Positions 32,153 through 41,938 are shown, counted from the first letter of the stretch. The stretch is 64,000 nucleotides of DNA from Betaproteobacteria bacterium (GCA_016861105.1 BOKS01000014.1:1-64000); one strand, 5' to 3'. The notes: generated from the letters alone by a model not told the origin. Made by a program: numbers and translations.

Positions 32153-33217
32153 TCAGGCGAGCAGCGGCGCGAGCGCGCCCTGGATGCGGGCCAGCTGCGC
32201 GGGGGTGGTGACGGAGGCGAGCACGCCGGCGAAGCGCTCGTCGGACACGCCCGAGACGATGTACTGCCAGCGGTAGGCGTCGAGCACCGCGCGTCCGATC
32301 GCCTCGGCGTCCGCGGGCTCGAAGCTGCGGCCGGCGGCGTCGACGAAGTAGCGCGCATCGGACGCGGCCTGCGCCTGCAGGATGCCGTCGACCGCGCCCA
32401 CCAGGGCGATGAGGTCGTCGACCGCGGCGTCGCGCTCGGCGTCGCTGAGCTTCGCGTTCTCGGCGATCCACTCGAGCTCGTCGACGATGGCGTGCTGCGA
32501 CTCCTCTTTCCAGTGGTAGAGGAACACGTCCTTGAACAGCGGCGACAGCGCGGGATCCGGGTCGATCGAGGCGCGATAGTGCTGCAGCACGAACAGCTCG
32601 ATGTGGCAGATCAGCGCGAGCACGGACCACGTCGACTTCGACAGCACCGCGCGGGCGACCTCGTCGGGATCGGGGAGGAATTCGTAGCCGTCCGGCATGC
32701 CGTCGCTCATCATCGCGTCGAGGCGGCGGAACAGCTCCTGGTGCTTGAGCTCCTCGTCGGTCGAGCGCACGAGCGCCTCGGTCGCCGCCTGGTCGCCGAG
32801 CACGTGGCCGCGCGAGCATTCGAGGAACTTGGCCGAGATGAAGCGCTCGACCAGCCCGAAGATGTTCGCGTACGAGCGTCCCTGCACCTGCGACAGGAAG
32901 CGCTGCTCTTCGGCGGAGAGGAAGCCCAGGCGGTCGACGCGCGACAGGCCGTCGGGCAGGAACTTCTTCGTGTAGTCGAACTCGCGGCCGCGGATCACGT
33001 CGCGGTCGATGTCCCAGCGGATCCGCTTGCTCGCTTCGACGCACTTCGCGTAGCGCTGCGCGGCGGGCCGCGCGCTGACCTGCATCTGCATGGCATTGCT
33101 CCTCGTCGGGGGAAGGTCGGGCGAGGGCAGCACGGCGTTCCCGAAGCCGTTGGCGGCGAACGCGCTGCGCGCCCAGCCGTCGGACGTTCGGGTGACGGAA
33201 GGGTCGGTGTGGGGCAT
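32153..33217 (-). CDS. Ferritin-like diiron protein, uncharacterised
   Basis: This 354-residue protein has a complete ferritin-like diiron ligand set on four helices: Glu124 (NIFGLVERFIS), Glu156 and His159 (DEELKHQELF), Glu207 (LICHIELFVLQHY) and Glu239 and His242 (WKEESQHAIVDE). This pattern is shared by AurF-like oxygenases and related diiron enzymes, so an oxygen-activating enzyme is likely, with unknown substrate. The C-terminal third (residues 265-354) adds a helical part not clearly assigned. The ATG at 33217 has a GAGGA site; an alternative ATG at 33091 has an even stronger GAGGAG site and would remove 42 low-complexity residues. It is first in a run with DUF2917 and the hydrolase, and divergent from an OmpR-type regulator. 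Confidence 0.82.
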   Translation of the reverse strand: MPHTDPSVTRTSDGWARSAFAANGFGNAVLPSPDLPPTRSNAMQMQVSARPAAQRYAKCVEASKRIRWDIDRDVIRGREFDYTKKFLPDGLSRVDRLGFLSAEEQRFLSQVQGRSYANIFGLVERFISAKFLECSRGHVLGDQAATEALVRSTDEELKHQELFRRLDAMMSDGMPDGYEFLPDPDEVARAVLSKSTWSVLALICHIELFVLQHYRASIDPDPALSPLFKDVFLYHWKEESQHAIVDELEWIAENAKLSDAERDAAVDDLIALVGAVDGILQAQAASDARYFVDAAGRSFEPADAEAIGRAVLDAYRWQYIVSGVSDERFAGVLASVTTPAQLARIQGALAPLLA

Positions 33218-33314
33218 GGCGGCTGTCCTCTCTGGCAGCGGCCCGGCGTCGCGGGATGCGGCTCCGGTCCGTGGGCGCATGGTCGGCGCGGCCGGTAACG
33301 CCCGTTCTTCGGAT

Positions 33315-33344
33315 CGGAAACGGCGTGTATCGGTGTGTAACCGG
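33315..33344. promoter_or_regulatory. Three tandem decamers in divergent promoter
   Basis: Three consecutive 10-mers align: cggaaacggc (33315-33324), gtgtatcggt (33325-33334) and gtgtaaccgg (33335-33344). Ten-base spacing of direct half-sites is typical of OmpR/PhoB-type regulators, and such a regulator gene starts 82 bp downstream. A related inverted copy (ccggtaac, 33292-33299) lies 15 bp upstream. The gap is shared with the diiron-protein operon. Confidence 0.5.
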
Positions 33345-33426
33345 CACCCCGAACCTCACGGATTGCGCGCGTGCCGCGCCCGGCGCTACGCTTCGCCCGC
33401 CCCCGTTCCGCGCGCGAAGGCCCCCG

Positions 33427-34170
33427 ATGCCCGCAGGCCGCATCCTCGTCGTCGAAGACGACCCGTCCGTCAGCGACATGCTCGTCGACTACCTGGGCTC
33501 GCACGGCTACGAGGTCGCCGCGGCCGGCAGCGGCGCGCAGATGCGCGAGGCGATCGAGCGCACGCTGCCCGACGTCGTGCTGCTCGACGTCAACCTGCCG
33601 GGCGAGGACGGCCTGACGCTGGCCCGGTTCCTGCGCGAGCACTACGACGTCGGCATCATCATGGTGACCGGCGCCGCCGACATCGTCGACCGCGTCGCGG
33701 GGCTCGAGGTCGGGGCCGACGACTACGTGACCAAGCCCTTCGACCCGCGCGAGCTCCGCGCGCGGGTCAAGAGCGTGCTGCGCAGGCTGTCCGCGTCGGC
33801 GGCGGCCGGCGACGACGAAGCGCCGCCGGGCGCCCCCGCGGCGCAGTGGAAGACGATCGGCGCGTGCCGGCTCGACCTCGCGTCGCACCGGCTCTACGGC
33901 GCGGACGGTCAGGAGATCGGGATCACCGGCATGGAGTTCGATTTGCTGCGCGTGTTCGCGGAGCGGCCCAACCAGGTGCTCTCGCGCGACCAGCTGCTCA
34001 CGCTGACGCGCAACCGGAGCTGGGAGCCGTTCGACCGGTCGATCGACATCCGCATCGCGCGGCTGCGGCGCAAGGTCGAGGCCGACCCGGACCGCCCGCA
34101 GGCCATCCGGACGGTGCGCGGCGCGGGCTACATGTACGTCCCGCCCTCGGCCGCGCCCCCCGTCGTGTAA
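33427..34170 (+). CDS. OmpR-family response regulator
   Basis: This 247-residue regulator has an N-terminal receiver (residues 5-118; VVEDDPSVSD, phospho-Asp in VVLLDVNLPGEDG, the conserved Thr in IIMVTGAAD and Lys in YVTKPFDPREL). A linker follows, then a C-terminal winged-helix DNA-binding domain (about 145-238; GITGMEFDLLRVFAERPNQV, read in part as TGMEFDLLRVFA, and IRIARLRRKVEADP, VRGAGYMYVPP). The ATG at 33427 was chosen because the upstream extension is not receiver-like. It precedes a PAS/GAF hybrid kinase gene by 100 bp and is divergent from the diiron operon. Repeated GTGTAACCGG-like boxes on both sides suggest autoregulation. Confidence 0.95.
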   Translation: MPAGRILVVEDDPSVSDMLVDYLGSHGYEVAAAGSGAQMREAIERTLPDVVLLDVNLPGEDGLTLARFLREHYDVGIIMVTGAADIVDRVAGLEVGADDYVTKPFDPRELRARVKSVLRRLSASAAAGDDEAPPGAPAAQWKTIGACRLDLASHRLYGADGQEIGITGMEFDLLRVFAERPNQVLSRDQLLTLTRNRSWEPFDRSIDIRIARLRRKVEADPDRPQAIRTVRGAGYMYVPPSAAPPVV

Positions 34171-34206
34171 CCGGCGCGTTTCAATGGTTGCCCGCCCGTA
34201 ACCGGC
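34165..34206. promoter_or_regulatory. Paired GTAACCGGC boxes before hybrid kinase
   Basis: Two copies of the decamer core lie 31 bp apart: gtgtaaccgg at 34165-34174 (overlapping the regulator stop codon) and cgtaaccggc at 34197-34206. They repeat the motif found at 33335-33344 upstream of the regulator. Position before the hybrid kinase suggests a second binding region for the same regulator. Confidence 0.4.
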
Positions 34207-34270
34207 GTGCACCGCGTCGCGCGCGCGCACTAGACTCGTGTCCGGGACCCTCGCCACTGCCGGAGCCGCC

Positions 34271-37200
34271 ATGCCCGACGCCGCCGCGCCCACGCCGCCC
34301 GAGCCGGGACGCCTCGCGCTGGGGCCTGACGGCCTCCTGCGCGGCGCGAACGCCCGGGCGGCGGCGATGCTCGGGCTGGCGGACGGCGAGGCGGAGGGCT
34401 GCGCGCTGCTGGCGCTGTGCCCCGAGGCGCAGCCTGACGGGCGCGCGTCCGCGGCGTCGTGGCAGGCGCGCGAGGCGGGCGCGCGCGGCGGGCTCGCACA
34501 GAGCTTCGCCTGGCAGTTCCGGCGCCGCGACGGGACGCCGATCGACGCGCTCGTGGAGCTCGAGGCGGACGGCGGCGCGTTCGGCGTGCGCCTGCGCGAC
34601 CTCACGGCGCTGCGCAGCGCCGAGCGCGCGCTGCGCGACAGCCAGGCACGCCTGCAGCAGATCGTCGACCACACGTCCGCCGCGGTGTTCGCGAAGGGGC
34701 TCGACGGCCGCTACCTCTTCGCCAACCGCGAGTTCGGGCGCCTCGCGGGACGCCCGCCCGCCGCGATCACCGGCACGCGCGACGTCGACCTGTTCCCCCC
34801 GGACATCGCGGCGGCGTTCCGCGAGCACGACGCGCTCGTGCTCGGGCTGCGCCAGCCGCAGGACATCGAGGAGCGGCTCGTCGTCGGCGGCCGCGAGCGC
34901 ACCTACCTCGCGCACAAGTTCCCGCTGCTCGCCGCGGACGGGCAGGCCTACGCGATCTGCGGCATCGCCTCCGACATCACCGGCCGCAAGCGCTTCGAGG
35001 AGGCGCTGCGCGCCGCCGCGCTGGCGGTGTCCTCCGCCGAAGGCGAGGACGTCTTCCACGAGCTCGTCCGCTACCTCGCGACGGTCCTCGAGGCCGACGT
35101 CGCGTTCGTGTCGGAGTTCGTCGACGAGTCGCTGACGACGCTGCGCATGCTGGCGGTGATCCTCGACGGCCGCTTCCTGCGGCAGTTCGAGTACCCGCTG
35201 GCGGGCTCGCCGTGCGCCCGGGTGGTCGGGCGCGAGTTCCGCTTCGTCGCGCAGGGCGTGCGCAGCGAGTTCCCCCAGGGGACGATCTTCGAGGCCAAGG
35301 GTATGGACGCCTACGCCGCGATGCCCCTGGTCGACAGCGCCGGCCGGCCGCTCGGCATCATCGCGGTGATGAGCCGCGCGCCGCTCGCCGACGCGGGCCT
35401 GCTCGAGTCGATGCTCAAGATCTTCGCCACGCGCGCCTCGGCGGAGATCGAGCGACGCCGCGCCGTCGAGGCGCTGGCCGAGTCGGAGGCGAGCTACCGG
35501 GCGATCTTCGAGGCCAGCGCGGACGCCATCTTCGTGCACGACTGGGACACCGGGCGCATCGTCGACGTCTCGCGGGCCGCGGAGGACCTCTACGGCTGGA
35601 GCCCCGAGGAGCTGAGGCGCCTGTCGGTCGAGGACATCAGCGCCGCCGACGAGGGCTACACGCTCGGCCGGGCGCTCGACTACCTCGCGCGCGCGCGCGA
35701 CGGCGAGAGCGTGCGCTGCGAGTGGCGCGTCCGGCACCGCTCCGGGTTCAAGGCGTGGCACGAGGTGCGCATCAAGGCGGCGACGATCGCCGGCCGCAAG
35801 CGCCTGCTCGCCTACACGCGCGACATCAGCGCCAACAAGGCCGCCGAGGAGGCGCTCCGCGCGAGCGAGGAGCGCCACCGGGCGATCTTCGAGGCCTCGC
35901 TCGACGGGCTGGCGCTCGGCGACGAGGACGGACGGCTGCTCGACGTCAACCCGGCGTTCGTGCGCATGTTCGGCACCGACCGCGCCTCGTGCCTCGGCTC
36001 CGACGGGCTGCGCTTCATCGCCCCGGCGCTGCGCGACGAGCTCGAGCGGCGCTTCGCCGAGGTGGCGAAGGGCGTGCCCTGCCAGCTGGAGGCGCAGGGG
36101 GTGCGCGCCGGCGGGTCCCGGTTCGACGTCGAGGTGCGCGGCGTGCCGATCGTGCACGCGGGCGCGACGCACGTGCTGGTGATCGTCCGCGACCTGACGG
36201 AGCGGCGGCGCGCCGAGCGCGAGCGCGCGAAGCTCGCCGACCAGCTGCGGCAGGCGCAGAAGATGGAGGCGCTCGGCCACCTCACCGGCGGCATCGCGCA
36301 CGACTTCAACAACCTGCTGACCAGCATCCTGGGCTACATCGCGCTCGCCGCCGAGCGCGAGGCGGCGGCGGCCGACCCGCGGCTCGCGCGCTACCTCGAG
36401 CAGGCGCGCGCGTCGTGCGGCCGCGCGCGCGACCTGATCCAGCAGATGCTGACGTTCTCGCGCGGCCGGCGCAGCGAGCGGAGGCCGCTCGCGCTCGCCG
36501 CGCTGGTCGCCGAGTCGGTGAAGCTGCTGCGCGCGTCGTTCCCGGCCGGCATCGCCATCGTCACGCGCCTCGACGAGCGCGTGCCCGCCGTGATGCTGGA
36601 CCCGGTGCAGTTCGACCAGGTGCTGATGAACCTCGCGATCAACGCGCGCGACGCGATGGACGGCTCGGGGCGCATCGACGTGAGCGTGCGCCTCGTCGCG
36701 CACGACGCCGGCGAGTGCGCGAGCTGCCGGGCGGCCTTCGCCGGCACGTTCGTCGAGCTGGCCGTCGCCGACGACGGCCCCGGCATCGCGCCCGCGGTGC
36801 GCGAGCGGATGTTCGAGCCCTTCTTCTCGACCAAGGCGGTGGGCCGCGGCACCGGCATGGGGCTGTCCACGGTGCACGGGATCGTGCACGACCTCGGCGG
36901 GCACGTCGTCGTCACCAGCGAGCCGGGGCGCGGTGCGCGCTTCGCCGTCCTGCTGCCGCCGGTCGACCGCGTCCCCGAGGCGACGTCGGCGCAGCGCGCG
37001 CCCGACCGCGTGCCGCGCGAGCGGCTCGCCGGGCGCGTGCTGGTCGTCGAGGACGAGCAGGGGGTGGCGGCATTCATGCGCGACCTGCTGGAATCGTGGA
37101 CCCTCGACGTGACGGTCGCGACCGACCCGGCCGTCGCGCTGGAGCGGTTCCGCCGCGACCCGCGCGCCTTCGACGCGGTGATCACCGACCAGGCGATGCC

Positions 37201-37399
37201 GGGCATGACGGGGCTGGCGCTCGCGGCGCGGCTGGCGGCGCTGCGGCCCGGCGTGCCGATCCTGCTCTACACCGGCTACGGCGAGGGCATCACGCCGGCG
37301 ATGCTCGCCTCGGCCGGCATCCGCGAACTGATCGGCAAGCCGCTCGAGCCCGCGCAACTCTTTCGCGCGCTGTCCGGCGTCCTGCCGGCGTCCGCGTGA
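34271..37399 (+). CDS. Soluble PAS/GAF hybrid histidine kinase
   Basis: This 1042-residue protein has no evident membrane segment. The order is a degenerate PAS (about residues 10-115), PAS (125-245; FANREFGRLAGRP), GAF (255-405; SEFVDESLTTLRML), PAS (425-545; SRAAEDLYGWSPEEL), PAS (555-675; VNPAFVRMFGTD), HisKA with phospho-His in LTGGIAHDFNNLLTS near residue 680, ATPase (LAINARDAMDGS; GTGMGLSTVHGIV) and a C-terminal receiver (VLVVEDEQGV; Asp in AVITDQAMPGMTG; Lys in LIGKPLEP). The ATG at 34271 has GGAG 6 bp upstream. It probably partners the adjacent regulator. The GxxHDFNN-type kinase core is common in multi-PAS sensors; the ligand is unknown. Confidence 0.92.
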   Translation: MPDAAAPTPPEPGRLALGPDGLLRGANARAAAMLGLADGEAEGCALLALCPEAQPDGRASAASWQAREAGARGGLAQSFAWQFRRRDGTPIDALVELEADGGAFGVRLRDLTALRSAERALRDSQARLQQIVDHTSAAVFAKGLDGRYLFANREFGRLAGRPPAAITGTRDVDLFPPDIAAAFREHDALVLGLRQPQDIEERLVVGGRERTYLAHKFPLLAADGQAYAICGIASDITGRKRFEEALRAAALAVSSAEGEDVFHELVRYLATVLEADVAFVSEFVDESLTTLRMLAVILDGRFLRQFEYPLAGSPCARVVGREFRFVAQGVRSEFPQGTIFEAKGMDAYAAMPLVDSAGRPLGIIAVMSRAPLADAGLLESMLKIFATRASAEIERRRAVEALAESEASYRAIFEASADAIFVHDWDTGRIVDVSRAAEDLYGWSPEELRRLSVEDISAADEGYTLGRALDYLARARDGESVRCEWRVRHRSGFKAWHEVRIKAATIAGRKRLLAYTRDISANKAAEEALRASEERHRAIFEASLDGLALGDEDGRLLDVNPAFVRMFGTDRASCLGSDGLRFIAPALRDELERRFAEVAKGVPCQLEAQGVRAGGSRFDVEVRGVPIVHAGATHVLVIVRDLTERRRAERERAKLADQLRQAQKMEALGHLTGGIAHDFNNLLTSILGYIALAAEREAAAADPRLARYLEQARASCGRARDLIQQMLTFSRGRRSERRPLALAALVAESVKLLRASFPAGIAIVTRLDERVPAVMLDPVQFDQVLMNLAINARDAMDGSGRIDVSVRLVAHDAGECASCRAAFAGTFVELAVADDGPGIAPAVRERMFEPFFSTKAVGRGTGMGLSTVHGIVHDLGGHVVVTSEPGRGARFAVLLPPVDRVPEATSAQRAPDRVPRERLAGRVLVVEDEQGVAAFMRDLLESWTLDVTVATDPAVALERFRRDPRAFDAVITDQAMPGMTGLALAARLAALRPGVPILLYTGYGEGITPAMLASAGIRELIGKPLEPAQLFRALSGVLPASA

Positions 37400-37768
37400 C
37401 GCCGCGCGCGGCTGTCGACCACAGCGCGGCACGGCAGGCGTGGCGCCGCACGACGCTCGCCGGCGCCACCGCACCGCCGGTCGGCGCGCCGCGGCGGCAC
37501 GGCGCCCCGGCGTCGCCCGCGCGACGCGATCGGTTTATGCTGTCGGCATGAAACGGGGGTGCTTCGGCGCCTGCGCGCCGCCGGCGCGACCCCGAAGGCG
37601 TCCTGGGGTCGCGCTGCGCACCGCGTGGCTGCGCGACGCGCTTTCCCGGTACGATGGCCGGGCGCGGTCCGCGAGGCGTGGCAGGGTCCGCGCTCCGGGG
37701 CCGCGACGACGCCAGCGACCGGTGCAGCGTGCCCCGAGGTTGCGCCGAGAGTGCCTCGCCATCGACCC
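37400..37768. other. 369-bp intergenic region
   Basis: No supported gene was found between the hybrid kinase and the next forward gene. A 9-bp perfect hairpin (cgcgacccc at 37585-37593, ggggtcgcg at 37605-37613) is the only clear structure. A less GC-rich patch with tttatgctg near 37534 could be part of a promoter, but no second hexamer is in register. The downstream reading frame stays open back to about 37559, so a longer N-terminus for the next gene cannot be excluded. Confidence 0.4.
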
Positions 37769-39376
37769 ATGTCCGAGCCCGCCGCCCGCGTGACCCCCGC
37801 CGAGCCGTCCGACGCGCCCGCGCTCGCGTTCGCCGACGTCGACGGCGCGAAGCGCTGGGCGAAGACGCTGCCGCTGCTGTCGGTGGGGCAGGCGTACGAG
37901 CAGTGCATGGGCCAGCTGCGGGCGCTGTCGGCGTCCACGTTCGCGCCGCGCGAGCGCGCGACGATCGCGGAGGTGATGCGCGAGCCGGCCATGCACCTGC
38001 ACACCGAGCTCGCCCGGCGCTACGCCGGCAAGCCGCAGCCCGCCGCCGAGCGCGAGTTCGACGCCGCGGAGCACGCGATCGCGCTCTGGCAGGGGCTGTG
38101 GGAGCAGTACTCGCACTGCCTGAAGCCGCTGCTCGAAGGCGACGCGGACCTCGCGGGCGTGAAGGCGAAGCTGCTGCAGCGCGGCCTCGCCGTGGGCAAG
38201 CAGCTCGTGCTGGTGCACGGCCTCGCGCGGCGCGTGCCGCCGCCGTCCGTCTGGCAGGAGCTGCACGCGTACTACCGCATCGCCGAGATGCTCGACTGCA
38301 CCGTGCAGGCGGTGTCCGACGACCTCGCCCCGCAGTCGGTCGGCCTGTCGTGCTACTCGACGTGGAGCCACGCCGTGCTGCTCGCACTCGCCGACCCGTG
38401 GGCGATGACGGTGCGGCAGATCGAGATCGCCGACCGCTGGCTCGGCGCGTGGGCGCGCAAGGTGTTCCCGTACGCGCAGCAGCGCGACACCGAGGGGCTC
38501 GTCATGGTCGTCGACCTCGAGTCGGGGGCCGGCGCCGCGCTGATGGTGAGCGCCCCCGCGGAAGCGCGCGACGGCCTGCGCTACTGCTATCCGGGCAAGC
38601 TCGCCACGAGCGTGCGCGGGCGGCTGAAGCGGCTCGCGCAGGGCGCGTCGCCGGCGGAGCTGACGCTCGGCCACGACCTGACGACCGAGCAGGCGATCAC
38701 GCTGCTGTCGCACCTCGACGCGCACTGGTACCAGATCCGCGCGCCGCGCGAGGCGCAGCGCCTCACCGTCGAGATGTGCGCGGGCGGCCTGCCGGGCGCG
38801 TATTTCCGCGTGGGCGGGCGCACGTTCGACCGCAAGGACCCGCTCGGGCGCCTCACCTACCAGGGCTCGCAGCACCTGTCGACGCTCGGCGCGCTGACCG
38901 ATTACGACCGCAATCGCGAGGAGGCCGAGCGCTCCTGGCCGTGGGAGCGGTGGCAGGGCCGCTACGAGTGGCGCGAGGCCTCGGTGGTGCGCGTCGGCGG
39001 GACCACGCACCGCTGGTTCCTCGACCAGCTCGTCACGCTGCGCGACGACGAGCGGACGCGCCTCGGCTACGTCACGCGGATCGCGCTCGACGGCGACGGC
39101 GTGCTGTCGGCGAACGTGCGCCTGTGGCCGGGAAGCCCGCGCGTGTTCGCGGTGCGCTCGCTGCAGTCGGCGTTCTCCGAGGACCCGCCGATGCCGCTGA
39201 TCGAGCTCGTCGAGTCCCCCGAGGAGCCGGCGTCGCTGATCCTTCCGCCGCGGACGTTCGCGCCGGGCCGCCAGATGCGCTCGATGAACGCCGGCCCGGA
39301 GCGCCGCTTCAAGCTCGTCAAGCTGCTGCAGCGCGGGGCCGATTTCGAGCGCGTGGCGTTCGAGGAAGCGCCCTAG
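37769..39376 (+). CDS. Conserved-looking protein of unknown function
   Basis: I do not recognise this 535-residue protein. It has no signal peptide or clear membrane segment. The first half (residues 20-300) is mostly helical ([34 protein letters not shown]), and the second half has more beta character with conserved-looking aromatic segments ([16 protein letters not shown] region read as [25 protein letters not shown]). The C-terminus ends [24 protein letters not shown]. Codon and base use match the neighbours, so it is not an obvious recent import. The ATG at 37769 is used; an in-frame extension is arginine-rich and unlikely. It is followed after 70 bp by the DUF255 gene. Confidence 0.75.
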   Translation: MSEPAARVTPAEPSDAPALAFADVDGAKRWAKTLPLLSVGQAYEQCMGQLRALSASTFAPRERATIAEVMREPAMHLHTELARRYAGKPQPAAEREFDAAEHAIALWQGLWEQYSHCLKPLLEGDADLAGVKAKLLQRGLAVGKQLVLVHGLARRVPPPSVWQELHAYYRIAEMLDCTVQAVSDDLAPQSVGLSCYSTWSHAVLLALADPWAMTVRQIEIADRWLGAWARKVFPYAQQRDTEGLVMVVDLESGAGAALMVSAPAEARDGLRYCYPGKLATSVRGRLKRLAQGASPAELTLGHDLTTEQAITLLSHLDAHWYQIRAPREAQRLTVEMCAGGLPGAYFRVGGRTFDRKDPLGRLTYQGSQHLSTLGALTDYDRNREEAERSWPWERWQGRYEWREASVVRVGGTTHRWFLDQLVTLRDDERTRLGYVTRIALDGDGVLSANVRLWPGSPRVFAVRSLQSAFSEDPPMPLIELVESPEEPASLILPPRTFAPGRQMRSMNAGPERRFKLVKLLQRGADFERVAFEEAP

Positions 39377-39446
39377 TGTCCCGCGTCGGAAGTTCGTTCT
39401 AGCGCGTTGCCGCGGGTCCCCGCTGCGCCGCCGACGGCCGCGACCG

Positions 39447-41507
39447 ATGCCACCGCGCCTCGCGCTCGCCACCAGCCCCTACCTGCGGCAGCACGCCGGC
39501 AATCCCGTCGACTGGTACCCATGGGGCGACGAGGCCTTCGCGCGCGCCCGCGCCGAGGACAAGCCGCTGCTGGTGTCGATCGGCTACTCCGCGTGCCACT
39601 GGTGCCACGTGATGGCGCACGAGTGCTTCGAGGACGCCGAGGTCGCCGCGGCGATGAACCGCGACTTCGTCAACGTGAAGGTCGACCGCGAGGAGCGGCC
39701 CGACGTCGACCGCATCTACCAGACGGCGCACGCGCTGCTGGCGCGCCGCGGCGGCGGCTGGCCGCTGACGGTGTTCGCCACCCCCGGCGGCGACCCGTTC
39801 TACATCGGGACCTACTTCCCGAAGGAGGCGCGCCACGGGCTGCCGGGCTTCCTCGACCTGCTGCCGCGGGTCGCGGCGCTCTGGCGCGAGCGGCGCGGCG
39901 CGATCGCCGCGCAGGGCGACGAGGTGAGGCGTGCGCTGGCGAGCCTCGAGCCGTCGCCGGCAGCGTCCGACGCGTGGCCCGCCGACGCGCCGCGCCGGCT
40001 GCTCGACGAGCTCGCCTCTGCGTTCGACGAGCGCCTCGGCGGCTTCGGCGGCGCGCCGAAGTTCCCGCAGGCGCCGGACCTGGCCTTCGCGCTGCGTCAG
40101 GGCGCGCTGCGCGGCACGCAAGCCGGCACCGCGATCGCCTCGGTCACGGCGCGCCGCATGGCCGACGGAGGCATCCACGACCAGCTCGGCGGCGGGTTCT
40201 GCCGCTACGCGACGGATGCGCGCTGGGCCATCCCGCACTTCGAGAAGATGCTGGGCGACAACGCGATGCTGCTCGGCCTCTACGCGGACGTCGCGGCGAT
40301 CGCCGGCGGCGACGACCGCGACGCGTGCGTGCGCGCGGCAGAGGGCATCGTCGCGTGGCTGGTGCGCGAGATGCGCGCGCCCGACGGCGCCTACTTCTCG
40401 AGCCTCGACGCGGACAGCGAGGGCGAGGAAGGCCGCCACTACCTGTGGACGCCGGGCGAGGTGCGTGCGCTGCTGACCCCCGACGAGTTCGCGGTGGCGT
40501 CGGCGCACTGGGGGCTCGACCGCGCGCCGAACTTCGAGGGCCGCGCGTGGCATCTTGTCGTCGCGCGGCCGCTGTCCGACGTCGCCGCGTCGCTCGCGCT
40601 CGATCCCGGCGTCGCGCGCCAGCGGCTCGAGGCCGCGCGCACGGCGCTGCTGCGGGCGCGGGCGCGCCGCGTGCCGCCCGCACGCGACGACAAGATCCTG
40701 ACGTCGTGGAACGCGCTCGCGATCGCGGGGCTCGCGCGCGCGTCGCGGCGCCTGCAGCGGCCCGACTGGGCCGACCTCGCGTTCGCCGCGCTCGACGCGC
40801 AGAAGCGCTTCGCGTGGCAGGGCGGGCGGCTGCTCGCGACGCGCCACGGGGAGCGCGCGGCGCTCGGCGCCTACCTCGACGACCACGCGTACATGCTCGT
40901 CGCGCTCGACGAGGCGATGCAGGCGCGCTTCCGCCTCGCCGACTACGCGTTCGCGCGGGCGCTCGCCGACGCGCTGCTGGCGCGCTTCGAGGACCCGCGC
41001 GACGGCGGCTTCTGGTTCACGAGCCACGACCACGAGGCGCTCATCCACCGCGGCAAGCCGGGCCACGACGATGCGACGCCGTCCGGCAACGGGATGGCCG
41101 CGCTGGGGCTCGCCAGCCTGGGCGGGCTCGCCGGCGAGCCGCGCTACGCCGAGGCGGCGCGCCGCGCCGTGCGTCTGTTCGCCGCGCAGCTCGCGTCGTC
41201 GCCGCGCGGCTTCGCCACGCTCGCGAGCGCCGTCGACGCGCTCGAGCATCCGCCGGCCACCGTGCTGCTCGTCGGCGACCCCGCCCGCACGGCCGCGTGG
41301 CACGCGGCGATCGCGCGCGATCCGTCCGTCGACGCGCACGTCTACGACGTCGGCACCCACGCGTTGCCGGCGGAGCTGCGCAAGGGCCCGCAGGAGGCCG
41401 CGCCGGTCGCGGCCTGGGTCTGCGAAGGCACGCGCTGCCTGCCGCCGGCGACGACGCTGCCCGCACTGCGGTCCCTGCTGGCGGCCCGCCGGCGCGAAGC
41501 GGCGTGA
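39447..41507 (+). CDS. DUF255 thioredoxin-domain protein (YyaL-like)
   Basis: This 686-residue cytoplasmic protein belongs to the DUF255 / YyaL / SPATA20 family. An N-terminal thioredoxin-like domain has the family signature [17 protein letters not shown] (CHWC near residue 50). A long (alpha/alpha)6-like glycosidase-type domain follows, with [38 protein letters not shown] and [17 protein letters not shown]. The family is widespread and its biochemical function is unresolved. The ATG at 39447 begins at [17 protein letters not shown], the conserved start. The gene stands alone between an unknown protein and a cytochrome gene. Confidence 0.93.
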   Translation: MPPRLALATSPYLRQHAGNPVDWYPWGDEAFARARAEDKPLLVSIGYSACHWCHVMAHECFEDAEVAAAMNRDFVNVKVDREERPDVDRIYQTAHALLARRGGGWPLTVFATPGGDPFYIGTYFPKEARHGLPGFLDLLPRVAALWRERRGAIAAQGDEVRRALASLEPSPAASDAWPADAPRRLLDELASAFDERLGGFGGAPKFPQAPDLAFALRQGALRGTQAGTAIASVTARRMADGGIHDQLGGGFCRYATDARWAIPHFEKMLGDNAMLLGLYADVAAIAGGDDRDACVRAAEGIVAWLVREMRAPDGAYFSSLDADSEGEEGRHYLWTPGEVRALLTPDEFAVASAHWGLDRAPNFEGRAWHLVVARPLSDVAASLALDPGVARQRLEAARTALLRARARRVPPARDDKILTSWNALAIAGLARASRRLQRPDWADLAFAALDAQKRFAWQGGRLLATRHGERAALGAYLDDHAYMLVALDEAMQARFRLADYAFARALADALLARFEDPRDGGFWFTSHDHEALIHRGKPGHDDATPSGNGMAALGLASLGGLAGEPRYAEAARRAVRLFAAQLASSPRGFATLASAVDALEHPPATVLLVGDPARTAAWHAAIARDPSVDAHVYDVGTHALPAELRKGPQEAAPVAAWVCEGTRCLPPATTLPALRSLLAARRREAA

Positions 41508-41610
41508 GCCGCGGCACATGTCGCAGCGCCGGCGCGCGGCGTCGAGTCGACGCAAGGCGGGAATCCTGTACCATTTCCGGCTTTCCCTCTCCACCTCGGA
41601 GCCCAACGCG

Positions 41611-41925
41611 ATGAAACTCGCCGTGACGCTCGCCGCCGTCGCGCTCGCCGCCGCCGGAGCGGCGCAAGCGCAGAACGCCGCCGACCTTCTGAAGAAGCAC
41701 GCATGCACCGCCTGCCACGCGGTCGACAAGAAACTGGTCGGTCCCGCGTACAAAGACGTCGCCGCGAAGTACAAGGGCGACGCGAAGGCCGCCACCGCGC
41801 TGATGGAGAAGGTGAAGAAGGGCGGCGTGGGCGCGTGGGGCCAGGTGCCGATGCCGCCGAATCCGCAGGTGCCGGATGCCGACATCAAGACGATGGTCAC
41901 CTACATCCTCTCGCTCAAGAAGTAG
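41611..41925 (+). CDS. Small class I cytochrome c (c551/c552-like)
   Basis: This 104-residue periplasmic protein has a signal peptide (cleaved after GAAQAQ), one haem-binding CTACH (near residue 31) and the axial methionine in QVPMPPNPQV, the pattern of c551/c552 electron carriers. The mature size of about 83 residues fits. Such proteins shuttle electrons between cytochrome bc1 and terminal oxidases or denitrification enzymes. It is monocistronic by appearance: a GC hairpin follows 13 bp after the stop and the glycine riboswitch region begins soon after. The ATG at 41611 is the only start giving a signal peptide. Confidence 0.93.
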   Translation: MKLAVTLAAVALAAAGAAQAQNAADLLKKHACTACHAVDKKLVGPAYKDVAAKYKGDAKAATALMEKVKKGGVGAWGQVPMPPNPQVPDADIKTMVTYILSLKK

Positions 41926-41938
41926 CGGGACGTAGCGG

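Noticed and set aside
37585..37613. Hairpin as a terminator for the hybrid kinase gene
   Set aside because: It lies almost 190 bp past the stop and has no T-run; recorded only as a structure in the intergenic entry.
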